From Hyphomicrobiales bacterium (GTDB lineage Bacteria > Pseudomonadota > Alphaproteobacteria > Rhizobiales > Rhizobiaceae), in NCBI GenBank assembly GCA_900466475.1, contig UBMI01000014.1, positions 124,001-188,000 of the forward strand: a stretch of 64,000 bases of DNA, written 5' to 3'. Positions 1 through 8,615 of this stretch are shown here, piece after piece. Within the stretch, counting starts at the first letter, position 1. Each line of letters starts with the position of its first letter. A program made the position numbers and the translations under genes. The notes under the pieces are model-generated. The model was not told the origin of the DNA, made no database searches, and saw only the letters and a program-made list of their open reading frames with translations.

Positions 1-335
1 TCGGCAAAGAGCGGCTGCACATTGCGCATCGCCACTTCGCCTGTCGTGGAGTAGCGCGTATGGCCGATCGACATGCTGCCGGGCAGGCGGGCGAGTGTCA
101 TCGGATTGGTATAATGGTCGCCGACGAGGCCCATATGGCGTTCCTGATGGAAGCGCTTGCCGTCGAAGGAGACGATACCGGCCGCCTCCTGCCCGCGATG
201 CTGAAGCGCATGCAGGCCGAGCGCGGTCAGCGCCGCCGCATCGGGATGTCCCAGAATTCCGAAAACGCCGCATTCCTCATGCAGCGTGTCTCCGTCGAGC
301 GGATCGTCAATCGGGAAGGAATGGGACTGGTTCAT
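1..335 (-). CDS. purF: Amidophosphoribosyltransferase, N-terminal part (runs off left edge)
   Basis: First committed step of purine synthesis: PRPP plus glutamine gives phosphoribosylamine. The visible 111 codons carry the propeptide and the start of the class II glutamine amidotransferase domain. EECGVFGILGH places the N-terminal nucleophile at Cys22, so about 21 residues would be removed on maturation. LHALQHRGQEAAGI and SIGHTRYSTTG are the usual Ntn-glutaminase motifs. The ATG at 335 is the start that leaves a normal short propeptide. The phosphoribosyltransferase domain lies beyond base 1. It follows cvpA on the same strand, a pairing also seen in other proteobacteria. Confidence 0.95.
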   Translation of the reverse strand, partial: MNQSHSFPIDDPLDGDTLHEECGVFGILGHPDAAALTALGLHALQHRGQEAAGIVSFDGKRFHQERHMGLVGDHYTNPMTLARLPGSMSIGHTRYSTTGEVAMRNVQPLFA

Positions 336-565
336 TTCTGCGGGCCTCTGCTCTCACAAGAATGGATCGGCTTGTCCAGTAGCATGATACCGGAAATCTT
401 GCAGCTTTCCGATAAATTCATGCTGAACGACACTTCCTCAAAGCCCGCTCGCCGGCTCTGAAACGGTTGAGGCCCGGCGGAGCGAAATGCCCGGCCGGAC
501 CTTTGGTCTTACGTCCCGCTCAAATGGCAATTGCCAGGCCGCGGGTCAAGCGAGTGAACACTGCG

Positions 566-1186
566 TCAATTAGATGGCTGCTGTGCGCCATTGTTAGGGG
601 CGGGTGCTGCGTCTTCCGCCGGAGCCTGATCGTTGGCCGGCGCATTTTCTTCCGTCGTGCGCGCGCCACCAAGCTTCTCGGTGATGCTCTTCTGGATCAT
701 CTGGGCGAATTCATCCGGCAGGACCGCCTGCAGGCGAACGACGAGAGAATCCAGGAATGGCTTCGATTTTGCATTGTTGACCCAGGCCGGGCGGTGATCG
801 GCATCTACCAGCCAGTTCCAGAAGGCAACGGCGACGACGAGCAGAAGTATGCCGCGCGCAGCACCGAAGAGGAAGCCCAAAGTGCGGTCGAGCGCACCGA
901 TGCGGCTGTCGATGATGAAATCGGCGATCTTCATGGTGATGAAGGAGATGATGATCAGCGCGATCAGGAAGACGACGGCGGCCGAGCCGACGATGGCGAT
1001 ACGGTCATCGTCGGTATATTTCTTCGCATAAGGCACGAGATGCGGATAGAGATAGTAGGCGGCGGCTGCAGAGCCGCCCCAGCTCGCGATCGAGAGGATC
1101 TCGCGCGAGAAGCCGCGGACCATTGCCAACACGGCGGAGAAAAGCACGACGCCGATGACAATACCGTCGAAAATCGTAATGGGCAT
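566..1186 (-). CDS. cvpA: CvpA family inner-membrane protein
   Basis: 206 aa. The first ~125 residues hold four hydrophobic segments typical of CvpA (named for colicin V production in E. coli), starting FDGIVIGVVLFSAVLAMVRG. The remainder is soluble and ends in a low-complexity Ala/Pro/Asn/Gln tail (about residues 175-206) that is likely disordered. It lies between radA and purF on one strand, as in many rhizobia. The molecular role of the family is poorly defined; links to envelope integrity and purine-operon context are known. Identity is secure at family level only. Confidence 0.88.
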   Translation of the reverse strand: MPITIFDGIVIGVVLFSAVLAMVRGFSREILSIASWGGSAAAAYYLYPHLVPYAKKYTDDDRIAIVGSAAVVFLIALIIISFITMKIADFIIDSRIGALDRTLGFLFGAARGILLLVVAVAFWNWLVDADHRPAWVNNAKSKPFLDSLVVRLQAVLPDEFAQMIQKSITEKLGGARTTEENAPANDQAPAEDAAPAPNNGAQQPSN

Positions 1187-1275
1187 GTAAATTCCACTCC
1201 AGACTGCCGCCTTGCGGGCCGCGTCGCGCCTTGTTTGGCTGATCCTATAGCATCCCCGCTATCAGTGATGAAGGA

Positions 1276-2676
1276 TCAAACGTCTTCTTCCACACGCTGC
1301 AACGCCCCTTTCGAGCCGGCTATGCGCGCGACCAGATCCGGCAGGCTCTCGATCTCGCTCCAGCGGCCGCCGCTCTTGGGCAGTTCGGCGGAGCCGGATG
1401 GCAGCAGAGCAGCCGAAAAACCCAGCTTTTCGGCTTCTTTAAGGCGCTGGGCTGTTTGCGCAACCGGCCGGACGGCGCCCGACAGACTGACTTCGCCGAA
1501 ATAGACGCAATCGGCCGGAAGGGCAATACCGGCCAGCGAGGAAACAAGAGCCGATGCGACGGCAAGATCGGCGGCAGGCTCGGAGATGCGGAAGCCGCCG
1601 GCAATGTTGAGATAGACGTCGTGCTGGCCGAGCCGCACGCCGCAATGGGCCTCCAGAACCGCAAGGATCATCGACAGGCGAGCCGAGTCCCAGCCGACGA
1701 CCGCGCGCCGCGGCGTGCCGAGCGATGTCGGCGCCACCAGTGCCTGCACTTCGACGAGAACAGGTCGCGTGCCTTCCATGCCGGCAAAGACGGCAGCACC
1801 CGGCGATTTCTCGTTGCGCTCGCCGAGGAAGAGTTCCGAGGGGTTGGCGACTTCGCGCAGACCCTTGTCCGACATTTCGAAGACGCCGATCTCGTCCGTC
1901 GGTCCGAAGCGGTTCTTGACCGTGCGCAGAATGCGGTAGTGATGGCCGCGGTCACCCTCGAAATAGAGCACGGCATCGACCATATGTTCGACCACGCGCG
2001 GACCGGCGATCTGGCCGTCCTTGGTTACGTGGCCGACGAGCACCATGGCCGCGCCCGTCTGCTTGGCAAAACGGATCATCGACTGCACACCGGTGCGCAC
2101 CTGCGTGACGGTACCCGGCGCGGATTCGGCGAGCTCGCTCCAGAGCGTCTGGATGGAGTCGATGATGACGAGATCGGCGCGTTTGCCCTCGGCAAGTGTT
2201 GCCAGAATATCTTCGACATTGGTCTCTGCCGCCAGCATCACATCCGTGTCGGCCGCATTCAGTCGCTGGGCGCGCAGTCGCACCTGCGCCACAGCCTCTT
2301 CGCCCGAAACGTAGATGATCTTGTGCCCGCGCCGGGAAAGGGCGGCCGCCCCTTGCATGAGCAGCGTCGACTTGCCGATGCCGGGATCGCCGCCGACGAG
2401 CACGGCCGAACCGCGCACGAAGCCGCCGCCGGTGACGCGGTCGAGTTCGGAAATGCCGGTATGGATGCGCGGCGCTTCCTCGATCTCGCCGGACAGGGCG
2501 GTCAGCGCGACGGGTCGGCCCTTCTTCGGCGTCTTGGCCGGGCCGCCGCCGATGCCGCCCATCGGGTCTTCCTCGACGATGGTGTTCCACTCGCCGCAAT
2601 TGTCGCATTTGCCGGCCCAGCGGTTATGCACCGCACCGCAGCTCTGGCATATGAATTGTGTTCTGGCCTTGGCCAT
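1276..2676 (-). CDS. radA: DNA repair protein RadA (Sms)
   Basis: 466 aa from the ATG at 2676; a TTG one codon upstream is less likely. RadA is a RecA-like ATPase that helps process recombination intermediates and drives branch migration. Order of domains: C4 zinc finger (Cys10, Cys13, Cys24, Cys27), RecA-like core with Walker A GDPGIGKS at about 96-103, the RadA-specific KNRFG motif in the middle, then a Lon-protease-like C-terminal domain. Length is normal for the family. It precedes cvpA and purF on the same strand with an 89-bp gap. Confidence 0.97.
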   Translation of the reverse strand: MAKARTQFICQSCGAVHNRWAGKCDNCGEWNTIVEEDPMGGIGGGPAKTPKKGRPVALTALSGEIEEAPRIHTGISELDRVTGGGFVRGSAVLVGGDPGIGKSTLLMQGAAALSRRGHKIIYVSGEEAVAQVRLRAQRLNAADTDVMLAAETNVEDILATLAEGKRADLVIIDSIQTLWSELAESAPGTVTQVRTGVQSMIRFAKQTGAAMVLVGHVTKDGQIAGPRVVEHMVDAVLYFEGDRGHHYRILRTVKNRFGPTDEIGVFEMSDKGLREVANPSELFLGERNEKSPGAAVFAGMEGTRPVLVEVQALVAPTSLGTPRRAVVGWDSARLSMILAVLEAHCGVRLGQHDVYLNIAGGFRISEPAADLAVASALVSSLAGIALPADCVYFGEVSLSGAVRPVAQTAQRLKEAEKLGFSAALLPSGSAELPKSGGRWSEIESLPDLVARIAGSKGALQRVEEDV

Positions 2677-2817
2677 CAATGACTGCTTTCACGTAGAGCC
2701 GCCTGGGCGGCCGAATCGGTTTCGCCCTAGATAATGGCTTCCTGCACCGATCAAAACTAATGATTTTCCTATCAGCGGCCGGGCTGGCAGCATTGGCAGG
2801 CTCTCAAGGGATAGGCC

Positions 2818-3453
2818 ATGCTCGATTATTCGCTCGCTCACTGGATCGGTTTTTTGACTGCGGCGGTCCTCCTAAACATCTCGCCCGGTCCGGACATGGC
2901 CTTCATCCTCGGCCATACGATGAAGAGCGGCACGCGCGCCGGCTTCTCTGCCGTCTTCGGCATCTGGACGGGCGCCTGCATCCACGTGCTTCTTGCCGCT
3001 TTCGGCCTGTCGGCGATCCTTGCCGCCTCGGCAATCGCCTTCTCCACCGTCAAATGGGTGGGCGCGGTCTATCTCGTCTGGCTCGGTATCCAGGCGCTGC
3101 GCTCGAAAGGTGAGGGCGGCTTTGTGCGTGCAGCGGGCGAGACGGTCGGCTGGCGGCGCATCTATCGCCAGGGCGTGCTGGTCTCGCTGCTCAATCCGAA
3201 AGTGGCGATCTTCTTCCTCGCCTTCCTGCCCCAATTCGTCGTGGAGGGCGCCGGCCCGGCATGGCTGCAACTTGCCGTCCACGGCGGCCTGATCATTGTG
3301 GTCGCCTTTTTCATCGAGCCGCCGCTGATCCTTGCGGGTGGGCGGCTCGCCGATCTCTTCAAGCGCAATGCCAGGATCGGCCTGTGGCTGGATCGCGGCC
3401 TTGGTGCGCTGTTCGTGGCGCTCGGCGTGCGCCTCGCGCTCACAACACGCTAG
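2818..3453 (+). CDS. LysE/RhtB family amino-acid exporter
   Basis: 211 aa membrane protein with about six hydrophobic segments. The N-terminus carries the family signature NISPGPDM (residues 20-27). Members export amino acids or analogues such as lysine, threonine or homoserine lactone; the substrate here cannot be read from sequence. It stands alone on the plus strand, divergent from radA and convergent with alr, whose stop is 3 bp away. An AAGGGATAGG stretch before the ATG is a plausible ribosome binding site. Confidence 0.88.
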   Translation: MLDYSLAHWIGFLTAAVLLNISPGPDMAFILGHTMKSGTRAGFSAVFGIWTGACIHVLLAAFGLSAILAASAIAFSTVKWVGAVYLVWLGIQALRSKGEGGFVRAAGETVGWRRIYRQGVLVSLLNPKVAIFFLAFLPQFVVEGAGPAWLQLAVHGGLIIVVAFFIEPPLILAGGRLADLFKRNARIGLWLDRGLGALFVALGVRLALTTR

Positions 3454-3456
3454 GGA

Positions 3457-4623
3457 CTATTCCTCGTCCATCTCGTACTTGCGCTCGTGGCGCAGGCCGA
3501 TGCTGGTCAGCATCTCGTAACCGATCGTACCGGCAGCCTTGGCCGCGTCGTCCACGAGCATGTTCTTGCCGAAGAGCTCGATATAGTCGCCGGCGCGAAC
3601 CGCATTTTCCGGTAAGTCGGTCACGTCGAAGATCGTCTGATCCATGGTGATGCGGCCGGCGACAGGTACCTTGTGACCGGCAATGAAGCCCTGTCCGCCC
3701 TGCGGCACTGCCTGGCGCAACGGCACGCCGCCGCTCGACTGGCTGCGCATGTAGCCGTCGGCATAACCCGCCGCAGCAACGGCGAGCCGGCTGTCGCGCG
3801 TCAGCTGCAGCGTCTGCCCGTAGCTGACGGATTCACCGGCCTTGACGGTACGGACCTGGATGATGCGCGCCTCGGCGGTCGCCACCGGACGCATCGCGTT
3901 CGCCATGCCGTTGACGGCCTGCCCGCCATAGAGCGCAATGCCCGGCCGCGTGAGATCGAAGTGATAGTCGCTGCCGAGCAGGATGCCGCCGGACGCCGCA
4001 AGACTTGAATCGATACCTTCATAGGCGGCGCTAACCTTGCGGAATGATTCAAGCTGCTGCCTGTTCATTGCCGAGGAATGATCGTCGCCGCAGGCAAGAT
4101 GGCTCATGACGAGAACGGGCGCAAAACTCGCCGGCCGCGATACATCGTCCGCAAGAGCGAGCGCTTCATCCAGCGTCAGTCCGAGACGGTTGAACCCGGT
4201 ATCGACATGCAGGGCGCAAGGATAGTCGCCGTAATCTGCAAGCACCGCCATCCAGAATGCAAGCTGCTCTTCCGAGGAGATGATCGGCACCAGATCGTTT
4301 TCGAAGAAGCGCCGCTCGGTGCCGGGCCATATGCCTGCCAGCACGAAGATGCGTGCCTCAGGCGCAAACATGCGCAGCGTCACACCTTCATCGACGGTCG
4401 CCACGAAGAAATCCCGTGCGCCGGCAAGATAGAGCGCTTCGCCGGCATCCTCGATCCCCATCCCATAGGCATCCGCCTTGACGACGGCGGCCGTGCGGGC
4501 CTTCCCGGAGCGTCGCGCCATGTCTCGCCAATTGTCGGTCAGCGCCGTCAGGTCGACGGTCAGCCGCAGGCCGGCGGAGGCGAAAAGGTCCTCGTCTTCG
4601 AAGGGGATGGAAAAATCTGTCAT
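3457..4623 (-). CDS. alr: Alanine racemase
   Basis: 388 aa from the ATG at 4623; an in-frame GTG at 4635 would add four residues. PLP enzyme that makes D-alanine for peptidoglycan. The PLP lysine is Lys49 in AAVVKADAYGMG, and the second catalytic base is the tyrosine of SYGQT in the C-terminal beta-barrel domain. RPGIALYGG and the RITMDQ loop are also conserved. Length is typical. It shares a 140-300 bp divergent region with the AraC-type regulator. In related rhizobia alr is usually found near dnaB and radA (recalled, not checked). Confidence 0.95.
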   Translation of the reverse strand: MTDFSIPFEDEDLFASAGLRLTVDLTALTDNWRDMARRSGKARTAAVVKADAYGMGIEDAGEALYLAGARDFFVATVDEGVTLRMFAPEARIFVLAGIWPGTERRFFENDLVPIISSEEQLAFWMAVLADYGDYPCALHVDTGFNRLGLTLDEALALADDVSRPASFAPVLVMSHLACGDDHSSAMNRQQLESFRKVSAAYEGIDSSLAASGGILLGSDYHFDLTRPGIALYGGQAVNGMANAMRPVATAEARIIQVRTVKAGESVSYGQTLQLTRDSRLAVAAAGYADGYMRSQSSGGVPLRQAVPQGGQGFIAGHKVPVAGRITMDQTIFDVTDLPENAVRAGDYIELFGKNMLVDDAAKAAGTIGYEMLTSIGLRHERKYEMDEE

Positions 4624-4726
4624 GAATCGCCGCACTGAAAGGGAAAGGAAAATGCTGCCAATACTCTAGAGACCATTGTGGCAAAGAGAAAGCACGCGCA
4701 GTCACATAGCAGCCTTTCCCACATGC

Positions 4727-4745
4727 GATCACTTTTGTTCAAGAC
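4727..4745 (+). promoter_or_regulatory. Putative AraC-type operator, copy 1 (before araC)
   Basis: A 19-bp element beginning GATCACTTTTGTTCAA lies 49 bp before the regulator gene. It recurs with 17 of 19 bases identical at 5632-5650, before azlC. In both places a possible -10 hexamer (TAATCT here, CTACCT at azlC) follows at almost the same offset, 37 bp from the start of the box. Position and repetition fit a binding site for the AraC-type protein encoded between them. No binding data can be seen. Confidence 0.55.
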
Positions 4746-4775
4746 GGACGGCCGGGCGCGCGCTAATCTGGGCGG

Positions 4776-5633
4776 ATGCAGAACGTATCGCAAAAAGAGG
4801 CGGCAGATGCCATGCCGCTTGCCAAGGTGGAATCGGCCCGCTTCTGGCGGGATAGCCGTTTTCGCGACATGGAGTGCCTGAGCGCCAGTTTTCTCACGCA
4901 TGAATACGCACCGCACGCCCATGACACCTTCAGCATCGGCGCGATCGAAAGCGGCAGCCAGATCGCTACCCTGAGCGGAAGGCGGGAAGAAACCGGACCA
5001 GGAGACCTCTATCTGATCGATCCCGGTGTCGTGCACGACGGCGCTCCGGGCGGTGAGGGTTATCGCTACCGTATGATCTATCCGGATACGAAACTGTTCA
5101 TCGATATTCTGGAGGATGTCACCGGCAAGGCCTTCAACGCGACGCCGTCCTTTGCCAGGGCGCTGCCGCGCGATCCGCAGTTTGCCAGAGCCTTCCACAC
5201 TGCGCACCGCACGCTTGAAAGCGGCGCTGGCGCGCTCGAATCCGATGAAAGCATGTTCTCGGTGCTAGCGGCGATCTTCGCGCGTTATGGCAGCACGATC
5301 GTCTTGCCGGTCGATACCAAGGAGCGGAGCGCTGTCGCTCGTGCTCGCGATTACCTGATCGAGAATTTCGACAGCGATGTCGGCCTCGAGGAGCTGGCGA
5401 CGGTGGCGGGCCTCAGCCGCGCCCATCTGATACGCGCCTTCCGCAGGGAATATCACATCACCCCGCACGCCTTCCTGACCGACCGGCGTGTCCTCGTCGC
5501 ACGGCGCCTGCTGAGGGAAGGCCGCATGCCGGCCGATGTCGCGGTCCAATGCGGCTTTGCCGATCAGGCGCATTTCACGCGCCATTTCAAATCCCGCACC
5601 GGGGTGACCCCCGGCCAGTTTCGAGTCGGTTGA
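4776..5633 (+). CDS. AraC family transcriptional regulator
   Basis: 285 aa from ATG 4776; ATG 4812, preceded by AGAGGCGG, is an alternative start. The N-terminal ~160 residues form an AraC-type cupin sensor (HAHDTFSIGAIESG, then a GDLYLIDPGVVHDG metal/ligand-pocket strand). Residues ~185-285 carry two helix-turn-helix motifs (LEELATVAGLSRAHLIRAF and ADVAVQCGFADQAHFTRHFK). azlC and azlD follow on the same strand, so this is probably their regulator, responding to an amino acid or analogue. A 19-bp repeat occurs before its own gene and before azlC, which suggests autoregulation. Confidence 0.93.
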   Translation: MQNVSQKEAADAMPLAKVESARFWRDSRFRDMECLSASFLTHEYAPHAHDTFSIGAIESGSQIATLSGRREETGPGDLYLIDPGVVHDGAPGGEGYRYRMIYPDTKLFIDILEDVTGKAFNATPSFARALPRDPQFARAFHTAHRTLESGAGALESDESMFSVLAAIFARYGSTIVLPVDTKERSAVARARDYLIENFDSDVGLEELATVAGLSRAHLIRAFRREYHITPHAFLTDRRVLVARRLLREGRMPADVAVQCGFADQAHFTRHFKSRTGVTPGQFRVG

Positions 5634-5650
5634 TCACTTTCGTTCAATAC
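5632..5650 (+). promoter_or_regulatory. Putative AraC-type operator, copy 2 (before azlC)
   Basis: GATCACTTTCGTTCAATAC, matching the element at 4727-4745 at 17 of 19 positions. It overlaps the araC stop codon and lies 52 bp before the azlC start at 5703. The match to the first copy stops abruptly outside the 19 bp, as expected of a protein-binding site. Confidence 0.55.
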
Positions 5651-5702
5651 AGCACGCGACTGTCTCGGCTACCTCTCCGCCATCTTGATGTGGAGGTTGC
5701 CA

Positions 5703-6422
5703 ATGTTGCAACAGACCGGGCTAGCCGGCAAAAATCCTGTCCGCGAATTCCTGGGCGGAATGCGTGCCATTTTTCCGTTGATCGTCGCTGTACTGCCGAT
5801 CGGCCTCGTCTTCGGCGCGGTCTCGGCTACCAAGGGGCTTTCGGCCCTGGAAACGACGCTGATGAGCGCGCTTGTCTTTGCCGGCGGCTCGCAGTTCGTG
5901 GCGATGGATATCTGGACGCATCCGGCGAGCTGGATCGGCGTCGGCTTCGCGGCCCTGCTCGTCAATATCCGCCACGTGCTGATGGGCGCCTCGATCGGCA
6001 CGAAGATGCAGTGCTTCTCCGGTATCAAACGCTATATCGCCATGCTGTTCCTCGCCGATGAGCTCTGGGCCATGGCGGAATTCCGCGCCGGGACGACACG
6101 GCTCACACCCGCCTGGTATGCCGGCATCGTTACGCCCTTCTACCTGACCTGGGTCGGCTCGTCGCTTGCAGGTGCGCTGCTCGGCGCCTTTCTCGGCGAT
6201 CCCGCCGTCATCGGTCTCGACTTCGCCTTTCCGGCCGTCTTCATCGTGCTGGTCATGGGCTTCTGGAAGGGGCGGGAAACCGGTGCTGTTCTCGCGGCAA
6301 GCGGGATTGCGGCCGTCGCCGTCCATCATTTCGTGCCAGGCGTCTGGTACATCGCAGCCGGCGCCCTGGCGGGGCTGGCCATGGCCCTCTGGAGAGGCAG
6401 GGCGCGGGAGCAGGCGACATGA
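5703..6422 (+). CDS. azlC: AzlC family branched-chain amino-acid exporter, large subunit
   Basis: 239 aa from ATG 5703, chosen because GGAGG ends 6 bp upstream (5692-5696); an ATG at 5685 lacks such a site. A hydrophobic protein with several membrane segments and the family stretch LPIGLVFGAVSATKGLS, then AGGSQFVAMD. AzlC with AzlD exports branched-chain amino acids and toxic analogues such as azaleucine. Its stop overlaps the azlD start by 4 bp (ATGA), so translation is coupled. Confidence 0.92.
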   Translation: MLQQTGLAGKNPVREFLGGMRAIFPLIVAVLPIGLVFGAVSATKGLSALETTLMSALVFAGGSQFVAMDIWTHPASWIGVGFAALLVNIRHVLMGASIGTKMQCFSGIKRYIAMLFLADELWAMAEFRAGTTRLTPAWYAGIVTPFYLTWVGSSLAGALLGAFLGDPAVIGLDFAFPAVFIVLVMGFWKGRETGAVLAASGIAAVAVHHFVPGVWYIAAGALAGLAMALWRGRAREQAT

Positions 6423-6721
6423 CGCTCGATCCAAACACTCTGCTTGCCATCCTTGCCATGGCTGCCGCCACGATCTTCACCCGCATCAGCGGTCTCGTAT
6501 TGATCCGCTACGTCGAGATCAACGAGAACAGGAGAGCGGCAATCGAAGCCATCCCGCCGGCAGTGCTGATGGCCGTCATTGCCCCAACCGCATTTGCGAC
6601 CGGTTGGGCGGAGACGCTGGCCTGTGTGGCGACCGCAGTCGCCGCAAGCCGCCTGCCAATGCTGGCAAGCGTCGTTGTCGGTGTGGCAACGGCAGCGCTT
6701 CTTCGTGCTGCAGGGCTTTGA
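6419..6721 (+). CDS. azlD: AzlD family small subunit of branched-chain amino-acid exporter
   Basis: 100 aa, three to four hydrophobic helices, typical size for AzlD. It begins MTLDPNTLLAILAMAAATI and contains IEAIPPAVLMAVIAP, characteristic of the family. It overlaps azlC by 4 bp and is the last gene of the araC-azlC-azlD unit. It converges on dnaB, with a degenerate rhizobial intergenic repeat in the 60-bp gap. Confidence 0.9.
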   Translation: MTLDPNTLLAILAMAAATIFTRISGLVLIRYVEINENRRAAIEAIPPAVLMAVIAPTAFATGWAETLACVATAVAASRLPMLASVVVGVATAALLRAAGL

Positions 6722-6728
6722 AGCAAAT

Positions 6729-6779
6729 CAGCAAAATTGCGTGGCGGTTTTGCGCCCTCAGCAATTGACGCGCGAAACC
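6729..6779. repeat. Dispersed intergenic repeat, degenerate copy A
   Basis: CAGCAAAATTGCGTGGCGGTTTTGCG followed by an AATTG core resembles copy B at 19172-19216, sharing GGCGGTTTTGCG-type and AATTG blocks. It fills the azlD/dnaB convergent gap. An 8-bp stem (TTGACGCG, 6765-6772, with CGCGTCAA, 6780-6787) overlaps its end and the dnaB stop codon. Confidence 0.5.
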
Positions 6780-6783
6780 CGCG

Positions 6784-8286
6784 TCAATGTTCCTCGTACT
6801 GGGTAAAGGACGGATCGGCGAGATCGGCGAAGCGCGTGAATTCCGACTGGAAGGCGAGCTTCACCGTGCCGGTCGGTCCGTGACGCTGCTTGGCGATGAT
6901 GACATCGGCCGTGCCCTTCACCTTGTCGAACAGCGCTTCCCATTCCGGATATTTCGGGTCGTGGATATCGCGCGGTTCCATGTTCTTGACGTAATATTCT
7001 TCGCGGAACACGAAGAGCACGACGTCGGCGTCCTGCTCGATGGAGCCGGATTCACGAAGGTCGGAAAGCTGCGGGCGCTTGTCTTCGCGGCTTTCGACGG
7101 CACGCGAGAGCTGCGACAGCGCGATGATCGGAACGTTCAGTTCCTTGCCGAGCGCCTTGAGACCGGTGGTGATCTGGGTGATTTCCTGCACGCGGTTCTC
7201 GTTCGACTTGCCGGAGCCGGTCATCAGCTGCACGTAGTCGACGACAAGCACGTCGAGTCCGCGCTGGCGCTTGAGACGGCGGGCACGCGCCGAAAGCTGG
7301 GCGATCGAGATACCACCGGTCTGGTCGATGAACAGCGGCACTTTCTGCATCATCATCGAGCAGGCGACGAGTTTTTCGAAATCGGCATCGTTGATGTCGC
7401 CGCGGCGGATCTTCGAGGAGGAGACTTCCGTCTGCTCGGAGATGATACGGGTGGCGAGCTGTTCGGACGACATTTCGAGCGAATAGAAGCCGACGACGCC
7501 GCCATTCTTCGCCTTCATGCTGCCGTCGGACTGCACTTCGCCTTCATAGGCGGCCGCGATATTATAGGCGATGTTGGTCGCAAGCGAGGTCTTGCCCATA
7601 CCCGGACGACCGGCGAGCACGATCAAGTCCGAGCGCTGCAACCCGCCCATCTTGGAATCGAGCGAGTGGATGCCGGTGGAAATGCCGGAGAGGCCGCCGT
7701 CACGTTCCTTGGCGACAGCCGCCATGTCGATCGCGAGCGCCACGGCATCGTTGAAGGCCTGGAAGCCGCCGTCATAACGACCATTTTCGGCAAGCTCGAA
7801 CAGGCGGCGTTCGGTATCTTCGATCTGCGCCTGCGGCGGCATGTCGAGCGGCGCGTCATAGGCGATGTTGACGACATCCTCGCCGATGGTGATCAGCGCG
7901 CGGCGGATCGCCAGATCGTAGATTGCTCTTCCGTAGTCCTCGGCATTGATGATCGTCACAGCACCCGTGACGAGGCTGGCGAGATATTGCGAGACGGTGA
8001 TGTCGCCGACCTTTTCGTCGGCCGGCAGGAAGGTCTTGACCGTCACCGGATTGGCGATCTTGCCCATGCGGATGATGTCGCCGGCGACCTCGAAGATCTT
8101 CCGGTGCAGCGGCTCATAGAGGTGCGTGGGCTTCAGGAAGTCAGACACCCGGTAATAGGCGTCGTTGTTCATCAGGATGGCGCCGAGCAGCGCCTGTTCG
8201 GCCTCGATGTTGTTCGGCGCTTCGCGATAGTGCTGCTCTGCGGGAGCAACGGCGGCAATCTTTCGTGCAGCTTCGTTCATCGTCAT
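6784..8286 (-). CDS. dnaB: Replicative DNA helicase DnaB
   Basis: 500 aa from ATG 8286 (ATG 8280 and TTG 8304 are alternatives). Hexameric 5'-3' helicase of the replication fork. The N-terminal DnaB_N domain begins near EAPNNIEAEQALLGAIL. The C-terminal RecA-like motor carries Walker A GRPGMGKTSLA, the Walker B strand VLVVDYVQLM, the LSQLSR motif and the arginine-finger region LRESGSIEQDADVV. No intein is present. It is minus strand, 330 bp downstream of rplI, separated from it by a terminator. Confidence 0.97.
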   Translation of the reverse strand: MTMNEAARKIAAVAPAEQHYREAPNNIEAEQALLGAILMNNDAYYRVSDFLKPTHLYEPLHRKIFEVAGDIIRMGKIANPVTVKTFLPADEKVGDITVSQYLASLVTGAVTIINAEDYGRAIYDLAIRRALITIGEDVVNIAYDAPLDMPPQAQIEDTERRLFELAENGRYDGGFQAFNDAVALAIDMAAVAKERDGGLSGISTGIHSLDSKMGGLQRSDLIVLAGRPGMGKTSLATNIAYNIAAAYEGEVQSDGSMKAKNGGVVGFYSLEMSSEQLATRIISEQTEVSSSKIRRGDINDADFEKLVACSMMMQKVPLFIDQTGGISIAQLSARARRLKRQRGLDVLVVDYVQLMTGSGKSNENRVQEITQITTGLKALGKELNVPIIALSQLSRAVESREDKRPQLSDLRESGSIEQDADVVLFVFREEYYVKNMEPRDIHDPKYPEWEALFDKVKGTADVIIAKQRHGPTGTVKLAFQSEFTRFADLADPSFTQYEEH

Positions 8287-8615
8287 CCGTACTGTCTTTT
8301 CCAAAACCCGGATTTGCAGGGCGGACTGAATAAAATCAAGTGCCGCGCGGCAACTACTTTCAGCTCGCCGTCAAATCGGCGGCGCTGTGCACGTTGTTCG
8401 ATTTCTCCACAGTCGGTGGAACGCTTGAGGAGAAATATCCTGACTGTCACTTGCAGGACACGGTGCCCGCAGCGACTCACTTCGTCATTCCAGCATTCTG
8501 TTATTTTAGCGCCCTCGATTGGAGGACGCAGCAAAAAAGCCTGCCGGCTGGAAAAGCTCCAACAATAAAAAAGCCCGGCGCGAGCCGGGCTTTTCGTTCT
8601 GCCTGAAGACAGAAA
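8287..8615. other. Gap between rplI and dnaB
   Basis: About 330 bp with no supported gene. It holds the rplI terminator at 8571-8592 and presumably the dnaB promoter on the minus strand, which I cannot place with confidence. Short open frames here extend from antisense frames of the neighbours. Confidence 0.5.
8565..8592 (-). terminator. Intrinsic terminator after rplI
   Basis: Perfect 9-bp stem AAGCCCGGC (8571-8579) with GCCGGGCTT (8584-8592) around a GCGA tetraloop. Read on the minus strand it is followed by TTTTATTGTT, a U-rich tail. It ends the rpsF-rpsR-rplI unit before dnaB. On the plus strand it is followed by TTTTCG, so it may act weakly both ways. Confidence 0.85.

Noticed and set aside
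6765..6787. 8-bp inverted repeat at the dnaB 3' end as an intrinsic terminator
   Set aside because: No T-run on either strand, and it overlaps the dnaB stop codon and the dispersed repeat.
6787..8568. 593-codon open frame on the plus strand opposite dnaB
   Set aside because: Antisense shadow of dnaB, whose motifs are complete.
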